Below, piece after piece: positions 1-8,562 of a DNA stretch of 64,000 nt (positions are counted from its first letter, which is position 1; the number at the start of each line of letters is the position of its first letter). The stretch is from the NCBI RefSeq assembly GCF_002797495.1, contig NZ_PGEZ01000002.1, positions 372,001 to 436,000 of the forward strand, read 5' to 3'. The translations under genes and the position numbers were made by a program. Origin of the DNA: Mumia flava (GTDB lineage Bacteria > Actinomycetota > Actinomycetes > Propionibacteriales > Nocardioidaceae). The notes under the pieces were generated by a model that saw only the letters and a program-made list of their open reading frames with translations, was not told the origin of the DNA and made no database searches.

Positions 1-387
1 AACGTCGAGACCATCCTCGACGCCGGCGGGGACGTCCGTCGCGTCGTCGCCGTCGGGGGCGGGACGCAGGGCGCTCTGTGGACGCAGATCGTCACCGACG
101 TCACCGGACTGGACCAGGTCGTGCCGCGGCAGACGATCGGCGCCTCGTACGGGGCCGCCTACCTCGCCGCCTGCGCCACCGGCGAGGCCGACATCGCGAC
201 GTGGAACCCGCCGGAGACCGTGCTGCGCCCCGACCCTGCACGACACGAGGAGTACTCGACGCTCTTCGCGCTGTACCGCGACGCGTACCCCGCGACCCGT
301 GAGCTGACCCACCGTCTCGCCGACCGCCAGCGCACGAGCGACCAGCGCCCGAACGACCGGCGCACCACCGAGAAGGGAACCGCATGA
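1..387 (+). CDS. FGGY-family carbohydrate kinase, C-terminal part (5' end outside window)
   Basis: Only the last 128 codons are present; frame 1 is open from the first base. The stretch VAVGGGTQGALWTQI followed by the GASYGAAYLAA helix is the C-terminal ATPase-lobe signature of FGGY sugar kinases (xylulokinase, ribulokinase, fuculokinase type), which phosphorylate a ketose after isomerisation. The stop TGA overlaps the next start (ATGA), so it is translationally coupled to the sugar isomerase downstream. Isomerase and kinase together would convert an aldose to a ketose phosphate. The sugar cannot be decided from this fragment; fucose, arabinose or xylose types are possible. Confidence 0.85.
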   Translation, partial: NVETILDAGGDVRRVVAVGGGTQGALWTQIVTDVTGLDQVVPRQTIGASYGAAYLAACATGEADIATWNPPETVLRPDPARHEEYSTLFALYRDAYPATRELTHRLADRQRTSDQRPNDRRTTEKGTA

Positions 388-2024
388 ACGCCTACACCCT
401 GCCCGAGACCACCGAGCCCGCGGTCGCCGCACCCGACACGCTCTACGTCGTCGCGTCCGGTGACCTGCGGCTGTCGGCGAACGTCGCGGGCTGGCCGACC
501 CAGCAGAAGCTCGAGGCGGACTTCGCCGACGCGGTCGCCGCGCACGGGTGGACGGTGCAGCGGGCGCACGGAGTCGATCCCGAGACCGGCCACGGGTTCA
601 TCGACAGTCAGCGCCGCGGCCTCGAGGTGTTCGCGGACGTGCCGCCGGACGCCCCGGTCGTCGTCGTGGACGCGGTCTGGCAGTACAGCCACCACGTGCT
701 CGCCGGCCTGCGCACCCACCGTGGTCCGATCCTCGTCGTCGCGAACTGGGCGGGCGACTTCCCCGGGCTCGTCGGGCTGCTCAACCTCACGGCCAGCCTG
801 ACCAAGGCCGGCGTCGCCTACTCGGCGCTGTGGAGCGAGGACTTCACCGACGACTGGGCACGCACGAGGCTCGGCGAGTGGCTGCGCACGGGGACGATCG
901 AGCACGACGCGAGCCACGTCCACGCGCTCCCCGCCCTGGACGAGGATGCCGACGAGGTGGTGCTCGGGCGCGCGCTGGCACGGCAGCTGCAGCGCGAGAA
1001 GGCGATCATCGGCGTCTTCGACGAGGGCTGCATGGGGATGTACAACGCGATCATCGACGACGAGCTCCTCAACCCGCTCGGCATCTACAAGGAGCGGCTC
1101 TCGCAGAGCGCGCTGGTCGCCGAGATGCACCGCGTCAGCGCCGACGAGCGCGCGGCCGTACGGGCCTGGCTGGACGACGCCGGCCTCACGTTCCACTTCG
1201 GCAGCGACCCCGCGACCGAGCTGACCGAGGACCAGGTCGACAGCCAGCTCGCGATGTACGTCGCGGCGCTGCGGATCTCCGACGACTTCGGCCTCGACGC
1301 GGTCGGGATCCAGTACCAGCAGGGCCTGAAGGACGTGGTGCCGGCGAGCGACCTGGCCGAAGGTCTGCTCAATAACGTCGCGCGCCCGCCCGTACGGTCG
1401 CGCGACGGCGCGCGCGAGCTGTACGCGGGCGCACCGCTGCCCCACTTCAACGAGGTCGACGAGGGGGTCGCCGTCGACGCGCTCGTCACGAACCGGATCT
1501 GGACCGCGATGGGTCTCGACCCCGCGACCACGCTGCACGACATCCGGTGGGGCGACGCGTACGACGGGGAGTTCGTGTGGGTCTTCGAGATCTCCGGGTC
1601 CGTCCCGGCGTCTCACCACGGCGGCTACGCGTCCTCGTACTCGATGCGCCAGCCTCCGATGTTCTTCCCGCTCGGCGGTGGGACGCTGAGCGGGGTGTCG
1701 AAGCCGGGCGAGATCGTGTGGAGCCGCGTGTACATCGCGGACGGCTCCCTGCACGTCGACCTCGGTCGTGCGCACGTGGCCGACCTGCCGACGGAGGAGA
1801 CCCAGCGCCGGCTGGACGCGACCGACCGGCAGTGGCCGATCATGCACGCGGTCCTGCACGGCGTCTCGCGCGACCAGATGATGGCGCGGCACAAGGCGAA
1901 CCACGTCCAGGTCGTCTACGCCCCGGACGCCGAGACCGCGGACCGCGGGCTGCTCGCCAAGGCCGCGCTGTTCGACGCCCTGGGGCTTCAGGTGCACCTC
2001 TGCGGCGACACCGCCCTGACCTGA
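384..2024 (+). CDS. L-fucose/L-arabinose isomerase-family sugar isomerase
   Basis: 546 residues, close to the usual size of fucose-isomerase-family enzymes, which interconvert aldoses and ketoses with a bound divalent metal in the cytoplasm. The family look comes from the N-terminal Rossmann-like region with VVVDAVWQYSHHV and VVANWAGDFPGLVG, the DEGCMGMYN loop near residues 213-221, and a C-terminal HKANHVQVVYA segment near residue 503, where the family carries a metal-binding histidine. The start ATG overlaps the stop of the FGGY kinase. The true substrate is not visible; these actinobacterial proteins are only distantly related to FucI, so a different pentose or deoxyhexose is possible. Confidence 0.75.
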   Translation: MNAYTLPETTEPAVAAPDTLYVVASGDLRLSANVAGWPTQQKLEADFADAVAAHGWTVQRAHGVDPETGHGFIDSQRRGLEVFADVPPDAPVVVVDAVWQYSHHVLAGLRTHRGPILVVANWAGDFPGLVGLLNLTASLTKAGVAYSALWSEDFTDDWARTRLGEWLRTGTIEHDASHVHALPALDEDADEVVLGRALARQLQREKAIIGVFDEGCMGMYNAIIDDELLNPLGIYKERLSQSALVAEMHRVSADERAAVRAWLDDAGLTFHFGSDPATELTEDQVDSQLAMYVAALRISDDFGLDAVGIQYQQGLKDVVPASDLAEGLLNNVARPPVRSRDGARELYAGAPLPHFNEVDEGVAVDALVTNRIWTAMGLDPATTLHDIRWGDAYDGEFVWVFEISGSVPASHHGGYASSYSMRQPPMFFPLGGGTLSGVSKPGEIVWSRVYIADGSLHVDLGRAHVADLPTEETQRRLDATDRQWPIMHAVLHGVSRDQMMARHKANHVQVVYAPDAETADRGLLAKAALFDALGLQVHLCGDTALT

Positions 2025-2134
2025 CCTCCCGGGCGACCCGGTCGCGACCCCGCTCTCCTCGCGGGTGCGGTTTCGGGTGCCTGGCACGATGGCACCACCG
2101 CATTCTCCGCGCGCGGATGTGAGGGGGCGGCGCG

Positions 2135-3328
2135 ATGACCGACACGAACGAGAGCCTGGTTCCGGGTCGCTCGACCGTGCTCTCCGGTGGCCGGCTCCTC
2201 GCGATCGACGCCGCGCGGGCGGTCGCGCTCGTCGGGATGATGGGGACGCACCTCGAGCCGGGCCGTGAGGCCGACGGCGGTGTCGGCCTCGCGCACCTGC
2301 TCGCGAGCGGACGGGCATCAGCGCTGTTCGCCGTGCTGGCCGGCGTGAGCATCGCGCTCGCCAGCGGGGGACGTACGCCTCCGCGCGGGGAGTCGTGGAC
2401 GGTCGCCGCCGCCGGGACGTCCGCGCGGGCGGCGGTGGTGTTCACGGTCGGTCTCGCGCTCGGCGAGCTCGACTCGGGCCTCGCGGTGATCCTCTGCTAC
2501 TACGGCCTGCTCTTCGTGGTCGCGGTCCCTTTCCTGCCGTTGCGCGCCGGCTGGCTGATCGGGCTCGGGCTGGCCTCCGCCGCGCTCGCACCCGTCCTGA
2601 GCCAGTGGCTGCGCGAGAGCGCCACCGCTCCCCTAGCGTTCGGCGTGCCCACGTTCGGATCGATGCTCGTCGACCCGGCGGACACGTTCACGAACCTCGT
2701 GCTGACCGGCTACTACCCCGTCCTCACGTGGACCGCCTACCTGCTGGTCGGGATGGGAATCGGCCGACTCCCGCTGCGCCGCCTCGCGGTCGCCGTGTGG
2801 ATGACGGCCGTCGGGACCGTCGTCGCCGCGGCAGCCTGGGTCGGATCGGTCCGGTGGCTCGACGCCGGCGGGCTCAGCGCGCTCGAGGCTGCGGGCACCG
2901 GCGGGCACGCCGCGACCGGGCCGATCGACGCCGACGTGCTGCACGTCGGGTTCTACGGGACCACCCCGACGACCTCGTGGTCCTGGCTCGGCATCGCCTC
3001 CCCTCACTCCGGCGCGCCGCCCGACCTCCTGCACACCCTCGGCACCGCGGTCGCGGTGATCGGCGTGATGCTGCTGCTGGAGCACGCGATCGGCCGGGTG
3101 CTGTGGCCGGTCGCGGCGATCGGGAGCATGACGTTCACCCTCTACTCGCTGCACGTCGTGCTGGTGGCGACGCTGCTGCCGCGGGCGGTCGACGACGCGC
3201 TGCTCCTCCACGTCGCGATCGCGGCGGCGGTCGCGATCCCGTGGCGCCGCTGGGTGGGCCGCGGTCCGTTGGAGGCCCTGGCCGCCAGAGCGGCCTGGGC
3301 TGCACGTGAGGAGGTCGCCCGGCCCTAG
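2135..3328 (+). CDS. Polytopic membrane protein, DUF1624/DUF418 (heparan-glucosaminide acetyltransferase-like)
   Basis: 397 residues with about ten hydrophobic segments. The N-terminal block GGRLLAIDAARAVALVGMMG is the hallmark opening of the DUF1624/DUF418 membrane acyltransferase-like superfamily (RxxxIDxxRGxAxxGM type), and the C-terminal FTLYSLHVVLVA segment also fits. These proteins are thought to move acyl groups across the cytoplasmic membrane, but the substrate is unknown. A GAGGGGG ribosome site lies 7 bases before the ATG. The gene stands alone and runs tail-to-tail with the next gene, with only two bases between the stops. Confidence 0.75.
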   Translation: MTDTNESLVPGRSTVLSGGRLLAIDAARAVALVGMMGTHLEPGREADGGVGLAHLLASGRASALFAVLAGVSIALASGGRTPPRGESWTVAAAGTSARAAVVFTVGLALGELDSGLAVILCYYGLLFVVAVPFLPLRAGWLIGLGLASAALAPVLSQWLRESATAPLAFGVPTFGSMLVDPADTFTNLVLTGYYPVLTWTAYLLVGMGIGRLPLRRLAVAVWMTAVGTVVAAAAWVGSVRWLDAGGLSALEAAGTGGHAATGPIDADVLHVGFYGTTPTTSWSWLGIASPHSGAPPDLLHTLGTAVAVIGVMLLLEHAIGRVLWPVAAIGSMTFTLYSLHVVLVATLLPRAVDDALLLHVAIAAAVAIPWRRWVGRGPLEALAARAAWAAREEVARP

Positions 3329-3330
3329 CC

Positions 3331-4143
3331 TCAGCCGTCACCCGGTGGGGCGAAGGTGACGCAGGCGTTCTGCCACTCCTCGACGAAGTTCTCGGCCTCC
3401 TTCAGGACGGCCGGGTCGGACTGGACGTAGAACGCGCGGTTCCCGGCGCAGTCGCGCGGGAGCGTCCCGGTGTTCGCGGTCGCGACGAAGGCGTCGAACG
3501 CCCCGTCGGGCAGCGGCGCCTCGAACTGCTCGGCGACGATCCCGTCCGGGTCCGGTCCGGTCGTCGCGAAGTAGATCCGGACCGGGTCCCCGCCGTCGGA
3601 CGGCACCCCGTACACGAGGATCTGGAGACGGTCGGCGGACGCGAGGCCGCTCGTCGCGGCCTCGCCGCGCACGGACCATCCGCCGGCGTCGGTCCGGACG
3701 AGGTGGGCGGACAGCGACGGCCGGTCCTTGAGCGTGGAGGAGTACGCGGCGGCGGTGATGCCGGAGCCCATCGCCGCCAGGAAGACCACGATCGCGCCGA
3801 TCGTCAGGATCGGCTCCCACACGCTGAGCTCGCGCTTCGACCGCTGGTTGATCCGCGGGATCTGCGTCGCGACCACGCCGAGGGCGACGGCGAGGCCGAT
3901 GCCGATCATCGCGAGAGCGAGACGCCACGGGTCGTTGCGGAGGATCCGCCCGATCCCGCCCGTGTAGCCGCCGACGGCGGTCAGCAGGCCGGTGACGAGG
4001 ACGAAGCCGGTGGACAGGACCCGCGCCCACTCGGCGGTCGGGTCCTTCGGCGGCTTGGGCTTCTTGGTGGCGGCGCGGCCCGGACCCGACGCCGGCACGG
4101 CGACGGTCGTCGGCCGACCGCCCAGAGTCGATGAGATGTTCAC
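3331..4143 (-). CDS. Membrane protein with C-terminal extracytoplasmic domain, unknown function
   Basis: 270 residues from the GTG at 4143, which has GGGGGCGAG just upstream; an in-frame ATG 12 codons earlier (4179) has no such site. A short cytoplasmic lysine/proline-rich segment precedes three transmembrane stretches (FVLVTGLLTAVGGYTG, LALAMIGIGLAVALGVVA, PILTIGAIVVFLAAMGSG). The last part forms a predicted soluble domain outside the membrane with two cysteines (RDCAGNRAF and QNACVTF) that could form a disulphide. I do not recognise a family. A strong hairpin between its start and the preceding HesB-like gene suggests it is transcribed on its own. Confidence 0.65.
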   Translation of the reverse strand: MNISSTLGGRPTTVAVPASGPGRAATKKPKPPKDPTAEWARVLSTGFVLVTGLLTAVGGYTGGIGRILRNDPWRLALAMIGIGLAVALGVVATQIPRINQRSKRELSVWEPILTIGAIVVFLAAMGSGITAAAYSSTLKDRPSLSAHLVRTDAGGWSVRGEAATSGLASADRLQILVYGVPSDGGDPVRIYFATTGPDPDGIVAEQFEAPLPDGAFDAFVATANTGTLPRDCAGNRAFYVQSDPAVLKEAENFVEEWQNACVTFAPPGDG

Positions 4144-4196
4144 GCTGCTCGCCCCCCGACGCTCGCGCGTTTCCCGCACGCTACGCCGCCGGTGGT

Positions 4197-4226
4197 GTCA
4201 CCCCGCGTGCCGTTGCGCGGGGTGAC
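4197..4226 (-). terminator. Hairpin terminator downstream of the HesB-like gene
   Basis: Perfect 11-bp inverted repeat, GTCACCCCGCG / CGCGGGGTGAC, with an 8-base loop. It lies just past the stop of the HesB-like gene and before the start of the next minus-strand gene. No T-run follows, as is normal for high-GC actinobacteria. Confidence 0.6.
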
Positions 4227-4249
4227 CACAGCGCACCCGGTGCGTCCGG

Positions 4250-4528
4250 CTAGGGCTGCTCCGCGAGGGCGAACTGGACGCCGCCCTGGTCGGTCACCTG
4301 GGCGTCGAGCACCTTGTCGTCGAGCATCATCGCGGCCGTCTGGTCGACGTAGACCTTGGCATCGCCCTCGGCGACGACCTGGTCCCCCGGCTCGGCGCCG
4401 GTGACCGCTGTGATGGCGAACCCGTCGTCGGTGGGTCCGCTGATCCGCAGACCCGCGTCGGACGACTCCGTCTGGTCGGCCACGAGGGCCGTGACGATCT
4501 GGCTTGCGTTCTCAGTGAGGGTGAGCAC
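4250..4528 (-). CDS. HesB/IscA-like small protein lacking cysteines
   Basis: 92 residues from the GTG at 4528, preceded by GGAAGGAGAG at good spacing; the frame is open further upstream but without a ribosome site. The pattern LTLTENASQIVTAL ... GLRISG ... GDQVVAEGDAKVYVDQTAAMMLDDKVLDAQ matches the small actinobacterial proteins usually named Fe-S cluster assembly protein HesB. Genuine A-type carriers bind Fe-S through three conserved cysteines, and this protein has no cysteine at all. It keeps the fold but cannot carry a cluster the usual way. It is probably a stand-alone gene ended by the hairpin at 4197-4226. Confidence 0.7.
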   Translation of the reverse strand: MLTLTENASQIVTALVADQTESSDAGLRISGPTDDGFAITAVTGAEPGDQVVAEGDAKVYVDQTAAMMLDDKVLDAQVTDQGGVQFALAEQP

Positions 4529-4695
4529 AACGCTCTCCTTCCATGGCGAACAGGACCTTCCACCGTTCCGGGTCTCGGCGCTTCGTTCAAGTCGAGGTCC
4601 GCTGGGCGGGACTCGGCACGGCGCAGCCCGGGAGGACGTCACAGGCCTGTCGCACGCGCTCAGTACGATCAGGGCAACCCTCCGGAAGGAACCCG

Positions 4696-5211
4696 ATGAG
4701 CGACCTGCGCCGGCCGACCGTGGCTGACCTCGATGCCCTGCCTCCGGTCGCGGCGCTGACCGCGACCCCGGACCTCGAGGACATGAACGGCCACATGAAC
4801 GTGCGCCACCACTACACGATCCACATGGACGGGATCGCCGCCGCGTTCGAGGACCGGGCCGGACTCAACCAGAGCTGGATCGACCGGACGGGCGAGAGCG
4901 CGTTCAGCGTCGAGCACCACCTCCAGTTCCACAGCGAGGTGCTGATCGGGGACGCCCTGTCGGTCCACCTGCGGACCCTCGGGCGTTCCGACAAGGCGAT
5001 CCACGCGATGTCGATCCTGCTCGACCGGACGACCGGCAAGGTCGCGAGCACCCTCGAGTTCGTGGAGCTCTACGTCGACCTCACGACCCGTCGACCCACA
5101 CCGATGCCCGAGGAGCTCGCGAAGCAGTTCGACGACCTCCTCGCCGAGGCGGAGGGCCTGGACTGGGACCTGCCGCGCAGCCACGAGCTCGGGACGTCCA
5201 AGCGCCGCTGA
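4696..5211 (+). CDS. Hot-dog-fold thioesterase family protein
   Basis: 171 residues from the ATG at 4696, chosen because GGAAGGA lies 7 bases upstream; the frame is open further upstream but has no ribosome site. The segment DMNGHMNVRHHYTIHMD is the classic hot-dog thioesterase motif (D-x-N-G-H-M-N with a long helix after it), and a central VEHHLQFHSEVLIGDALSV strand follows. Such proteins hydrolyse acyl-CoA or acyl-carrier thioesters in the cytoplasm. The acyl substrate is not indicated by the context, since neighbours are unrelated. Confidence 0.75.
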   Translation: MSDLRRPTVADLDALPPVAALTATPDLEDMNGHMNVRHHYTIHMDGIAAAFEDRAGLNQSWIDRTGESAFSVEHHLQFHSEVLIGDALSVHLRTLGRSDKAIHAMSILLDRTTGKVASTLEFVELYVDLTTRRPTPMPEELAKQFDDLLAEAEGLDWDLPRSHELGTSKRR

Positions 5212-5248
5212 CCTGCGCAAAGGGCGCGCGACGGCGACACTGGCAGCG

Positions 5249-6463
5249 ATGCCTGGTGATCCCGCCGAACCCGGATCGCGCCGCGTCCCGACGGCGCTCG
5301 TCGGCGTGCTCGTCGCCGCTGCGGTGGTCCTGGCGGCCTCGGCCTGCAGCCTCCTGCCGAACGACGAGCCCGTCGCCGAACCGGTCCTGCTGACCGACCA
5401 GGAGCTCGCCACCGCCCTGCTGACCGTCGACGAGGTGGGGCCGCAGTACACCGAGACGGAGCCCACCGGAGCGTACGGCGGGCTGGGGGGCTCGGGCTGC
5501 CTGACGCGGCTCGACGCGCTCGCGTCCGATGACGACACGGCTCCGGCGGACCGGACGGCGCGGGCGGGCATCGAGTACGCGGCGACACGCGACCTCGGCA
5601 CGCGGCACATTATCAGTCGGACCGCCTCGTACGGGAGCGCCTCCGCAGCGTCCGAGGCGCTCGGCTCGCTGCGGGACACGTTCGAGGGGTGCGACGAGGT
5701 CGACGTGACCGACGACGAGGGGACGCGTGTCGTCGCGACCGTCCGCACCGATGACGATCCCGCGCTCGAGACCGTCGACGAGCAGCTGAACGTCACCGTG
5801 GAGGGCGTGGTCGGGCCGGGTGACTTCCCGCTCGTGTTCGGGTTCCGCTACTCGTTCGTCCGCCTGCACAACAACCTCCTCACCGTGGCCGTCGTGGACC
5901 TCGGCTCCCCCGCGGAGGGGCCGCACGCCGCGCTGACGCAGACCGCCGTCGTACGCCTCGCGTCGGTGGCGTCCGGGGAGAAGCCGCCGGTCCCCGACGA
6001 CGGGGACGACACCGCGAACGCGTCCGTCCAGCCTTTGGACGGAGGGATCTACACCTGGGAGTCGGGAGTGTCGATGCGGGTGTCCCTGGTCGACGTCGGC
6101 CCTTGGGGTGGGCAGGGGTGCGACGACGGGTGCGAAGGAGCCCGGCCCGACGATCTGCGGGTGGTCCTGCGGTACGCCGTGGCGGTGCCGGCCGACGGCG
6201 CCCGGGCGTTCGACCCTGCCGCGTGCCCGGGACCGCTGAAGGCTGCCAGCGCCGAGGATGCCGCCGCACCTCGGCTCGTCAAGACCTCGGACGCACGTCG
6301 CCTCGAGACTCCGGTCGCCCCCGGCACCGCCGCGTCCGGCACGGTGGTCTACCTGATCGACCCGGCGTACGCCGACGAGCCGTTCTTCGTCGACTCCACC
6401 TGCGGCGATCCCGACGGTCAGGAGCTCGCGTCGTTCGAAGGGACGCTGTCGGGCGAGCGCTGA
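5249..6463 (+). CDS. Putative lipoprotein, unknown function
   Basis: 404 residues. Basic N-terminus, hydrophobic stretch VLVAAAVVLAASAC and a lipobox-like ASAC ending at about residue 33 indicate export and lipid anchoring. The mature part begins acidic and proline-rich, and resembles in a general way the extracytoplasmic sensor-like lipoproteins common in actinobacteria (LLTDQELATALLTVDEVG). A second region near residues 265-404 holds paired cysteines (GCDDGC; CPGP; STCGD) that may form disulphides. No family can be named. No clear Shine-Dalgarno precedes the ATG. It converges on the siderophore-interacting gene across a hairpin. Confidence 0.6.
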   Translation: MPGDPAEPGSRRVPTALVGVLVAAAVVLAASACSLLPNDEPVAEPVLLTDQELATALLTVDEVGPQYTETEPTGAYGGLGGSGCLTRLDALASDDDTAPADRTARAGIEYAATRDLGTRHIISRTASYGSASAASEALGSLRDTFEGCDEVDVTDDEGTRVVATVRTDDDPALETVDEQLNVTVEGVVGPGDFPLVFGFRYSFVRLHNNLLTVAVVDLGSPAEGPHAALTQTAVVRLASVASGEKPPVPDDGDDTANASVQPLDGGIYTWESGVSMRVSLVDVGPWGGQGCDDGCEGARPDDLRVVLRYAVAVPADGARAFDPAACPGPLKAASAEDAAAPRLVKTSDARRLETPVAPGTAASGTVVYLIDPAYADEPFFVDSTCGDPDGQELASFEGTLSGER

Positions 6464-6491
6464 CGGGGGTGCGCCGAGGACGCCCCCGTCA
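6461..6491. terminator. Bidirectional hairpin between convergent genes
   Basis: Inverted repeat TGACGGGGG / CCCCCGTCA with a 13-base loop. It overlaps the stop codon of the lipoprotein gene on the left and the end of the siderophore-interacting gene on the right, so it could end both transcripts. Confidence 0.6.
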
Positions 6492-8384
6492 CCTGTCCGG
6501 CGCGGCGCGCAGCACCCAGAGCCGCATGTCCCATCCCAGCTCCTGTCCGCCACGCGGCGTGACCGGGTGCAGGCCGGCGGCCCCGAACAGCGCCTCGTAC
6601 GCACTCGGCGTCCGGACGCCCGACCCGAACGCCGACCAGAGCTTCAGGTCGATCTCGGCGTCGTGGTCGTGCGTGGCCTCGTCCGGCTCGAGCACCAGCT
6701 CGGCGACGACGAGGTCGGCGTCGCCGAGCTGCTCCTGCAAGGCGCCGAGCAGGTGGGCTGCGTCCGGATCCGCGAGCTGGTCGAGCAGGTGGACGACGAG
6801 GACGGCGTCGCCCGCCGCGCCGGTCAGCGGGGCCAGCGGGCTCTGCGCGCGAACGTCGACCCGAGGCCGTACGGAGGCCTCGACCGCAGCCTCTGCTCCC
6901 GGCAGGACCGAAGGCAGGTCGACGAGGGTCGCGCGGAGGTTCACGTTCTCGTGCAGCACGGTGCTGACGGTCTCGGGAGCACCTGCGCCGAGCGCGGTGA
7001 TCTCCCGGTACGTCGACCAGTCGTGGTGGGAGGCGATCGACGGCGACGACCAGGTCGCCGATCCGCCGCGGAACGCGCGGTGCTCGGCGGCCCTCGCCTG
7101 GTCGCCGGCCAGCAGGTCTGTCACCAGGCGGCCGGGCGAGCGCGGCGCGGCGGCGCCGGTCCGCAGCACCGTCACCAGGTCGGCCGGCGAGAGCTCGAGC
7201 AGCGCTCGGGCACCACCGAGGTCGAGCGCGGCCAGGGTGTCCTCGTCCGCGACGAGCTCGCCGACAGGACCGAGACGGACCGGCGCCGTCCCGGTCGCGG
7301 CCGGATCACCGTCGTCGAGGACGACGACGTCGACCGCCGCGAGATAGCGCACGAGTGCTCGCAGCGGCGCGTCGGCCAGCCCGAGCTCGGCCGCGAGGAC
7401 CTCCACCGGTGCGGGCCCTCGGTCGAGCCGTGCGACGAGGCCGACGGACACCGCGGCCCGGAGCGCGGCCGGCCCCGTGCTGTCGAGGAGACGCGCGAGC
7501 TGCGTCGCCGCAGCCGCCTGGGGGTCGTCGACACCGTCGGTGGCCGCGCCCGGCTCGGCCGCCTCCGACCCGACCGTGCGCCGCCAGTAGCCGGTGATGT
7601 CGAGGCAGTCGCGCGGGACCGAGCGGTCGTGCTTGAGGTGGGCCCGGATGGGCTTGAGGGTGAGCGCCTCGGCAGCCACCCAGGCGTACACCTCCCCGTC
7701 CCACCAGTCCGCGTCGCGGATGGCGCGCTCGAGGAGGTCGGTCGTGCCGGCCGGGGCACCGTGGCGGTGGAGCCAGGTGATCTCGACACCCGGCCCGGCC
7801 GTCAGCGGGACCTCGTGCGTGGCGTCCTCGACCTCGACGAACACCTGGGCCCGGCTTCCGGGCGGCAGCTCGTCGAGCAGGCGCCCGATCGCCGGCAGCG
7901 CGGTCTCGTCGCCGGCGACGAGGTACCAGTCCACGCCGTCGGGCAGCAGGGCGGACGCCTTCGGGCCGGCGATGTACGCCGGGTCGCCCGGCTGGACGTG
8001 CTCCGCCCACCGCGAGGCGAACCCCGACCCGTGCCGGACGAGGTCGAGGTCGAGCTCGCCCGCCTCGGGGTCCCAGCGGCGCGGGGTGTAGTCCTTCGCC
8101 GTCGGCCGCCCCGCTGGTGGCCACCAGTCGAGATGACCTTCGACCTGGACCGGTGGGATCGGCCGGTCCTGCCCGGGGCCGGGGACGATCAGCTTGACGT
8201 GGTCGTCGAAGCCCTCGTTGCGCAGCGGAGGAACCGCGATCCCGTCGGCGGTCGTGAACGCGCGCAGCTGGTCGCCGGTCAGCGTGATCCGGCGCATCCC
8301 GGCCGAGACGTCCTGCACCCTGCTCACCACGAGCTGCCGCACGTTGATCGGGTAGGTCTTGAGCTCTCGGCGGGTGCGGGGCAT
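6489..8384 (-). CDS. Siderophore-interacting protein (FAD ferric reductase-like) fused to an O-methyltransferase-like domain
   Basis: 631 residues from the ATG at 8384 (MPRTRRELKTYPI). Residues about 10-290 are a siderophore-interacting (ViuB-type) flavoreductase: ISAGMRRITLTGDQL-like entry, the FAD-binding DYTPRRWDP motif, then a substrate domain with DWYLVAGDETALPAIGRLL and a C-terminal ITGYWRR. These proteins reduce ferric siderophores in the cytoplasm to release iron. Residues about 300-631 resemble the dimerising, winged-helix SAM-dependent methyltransferases (ARLLDSTGPAALRAAVSVGL, then DAVLVVHLLDQL and DLKLWSAFGSGVRTPSAYE), but no strong glycine-rich SAM loop is visible, so activity is uncertain. 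It is divergent from the half-ABC pair, its likely partner. Confidence 0.8.
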   Translation of the reverse strand: MPRTRRELKTYPINVRQLVVSRVQDVSAGMRRITLTGDQLRAFTTADGIAVPPLRNEGFDDHVKLIVPGPGQDRPIPPVQVEGHLDWWPPAGRPTAKDYTPRRWDPEAGELDLDLVRHGSGFASRWAEHVQPGDPAYIAGPKASALLPDGVDWYLVAGDETALPAIGRLLDELPPGSRAQVFVEVEDATHEVPLTAGPGVEITWLHRHGAPAGTTDLLERAIRDADWWDGEVYAWVAAEALTLKPIRAHLKHDRSVPRDCLDITGYWRRTVGSEAAEPGAATDGVDDPQAAAATQLARLLDSTGPAALRAAVSVGLVARLDRGPAPVEVLAAELGLADAPLRALVRYLAAVDVVVLDDGDPAATGTAPVRLGPVGELVADEDTLAALDLGGARALLELSPADLVTVLRTGAAAPRSPGRLVTDLLAGDQARAAEHRAFRGGSATWSSPSIASHHDWSTYREITALGAGAPETVSTVLHENVNLRATLVDLPSVLPGAEAAVEASVRPRVDVRAQSPLAPLTGAAGDAVLVVHLLDQLADPDAAHLLGALQEQLGDADLVVAELVLEPDEATHDHDAEIDLKLWSAFGSGVRTPSAYEALFGAAGLHPVTPRGGQELGWDMRLWVLRAAPDR

Positions 8385-8467
8385 GCGTCCTCGTCCTGGT
8401 CGGGGGCATCGACGTCTCGACGGTAGCCGGGTCCTCCGCGCCGGGTCCAAGCCAGCGTCCGCATCGG

Positions 8468-8526
8468 CCAACTGTTCGTGCGAAACACGCTGCGCGGTGG
8501 ATTCGATGGCCTGCACGGACAGTTGG
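8468..8526. promoter_or_regulatory. Widely spaced inverted repeat in the divergent iron-locus promoter region
   Basis: The 178-base gap between the divergent siderophore-interacting gene and the ABC pair holds a perfect 8-bp inverted repeat, CCAACTGT at 8468-8475 and ACAGTTGG at 8519-8526, 43 bases apart. Spaced half-sites of this kind suit an AraC-family activator such as the one encoded at 11955. No DtxR-type iron box is visible here. Function is inferred from position only. Confidence 0.35.
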
Positions 8527-8562
8527 ACGCTCGCTGCGCGCAGGGCCGTACGCTCTCGACGC

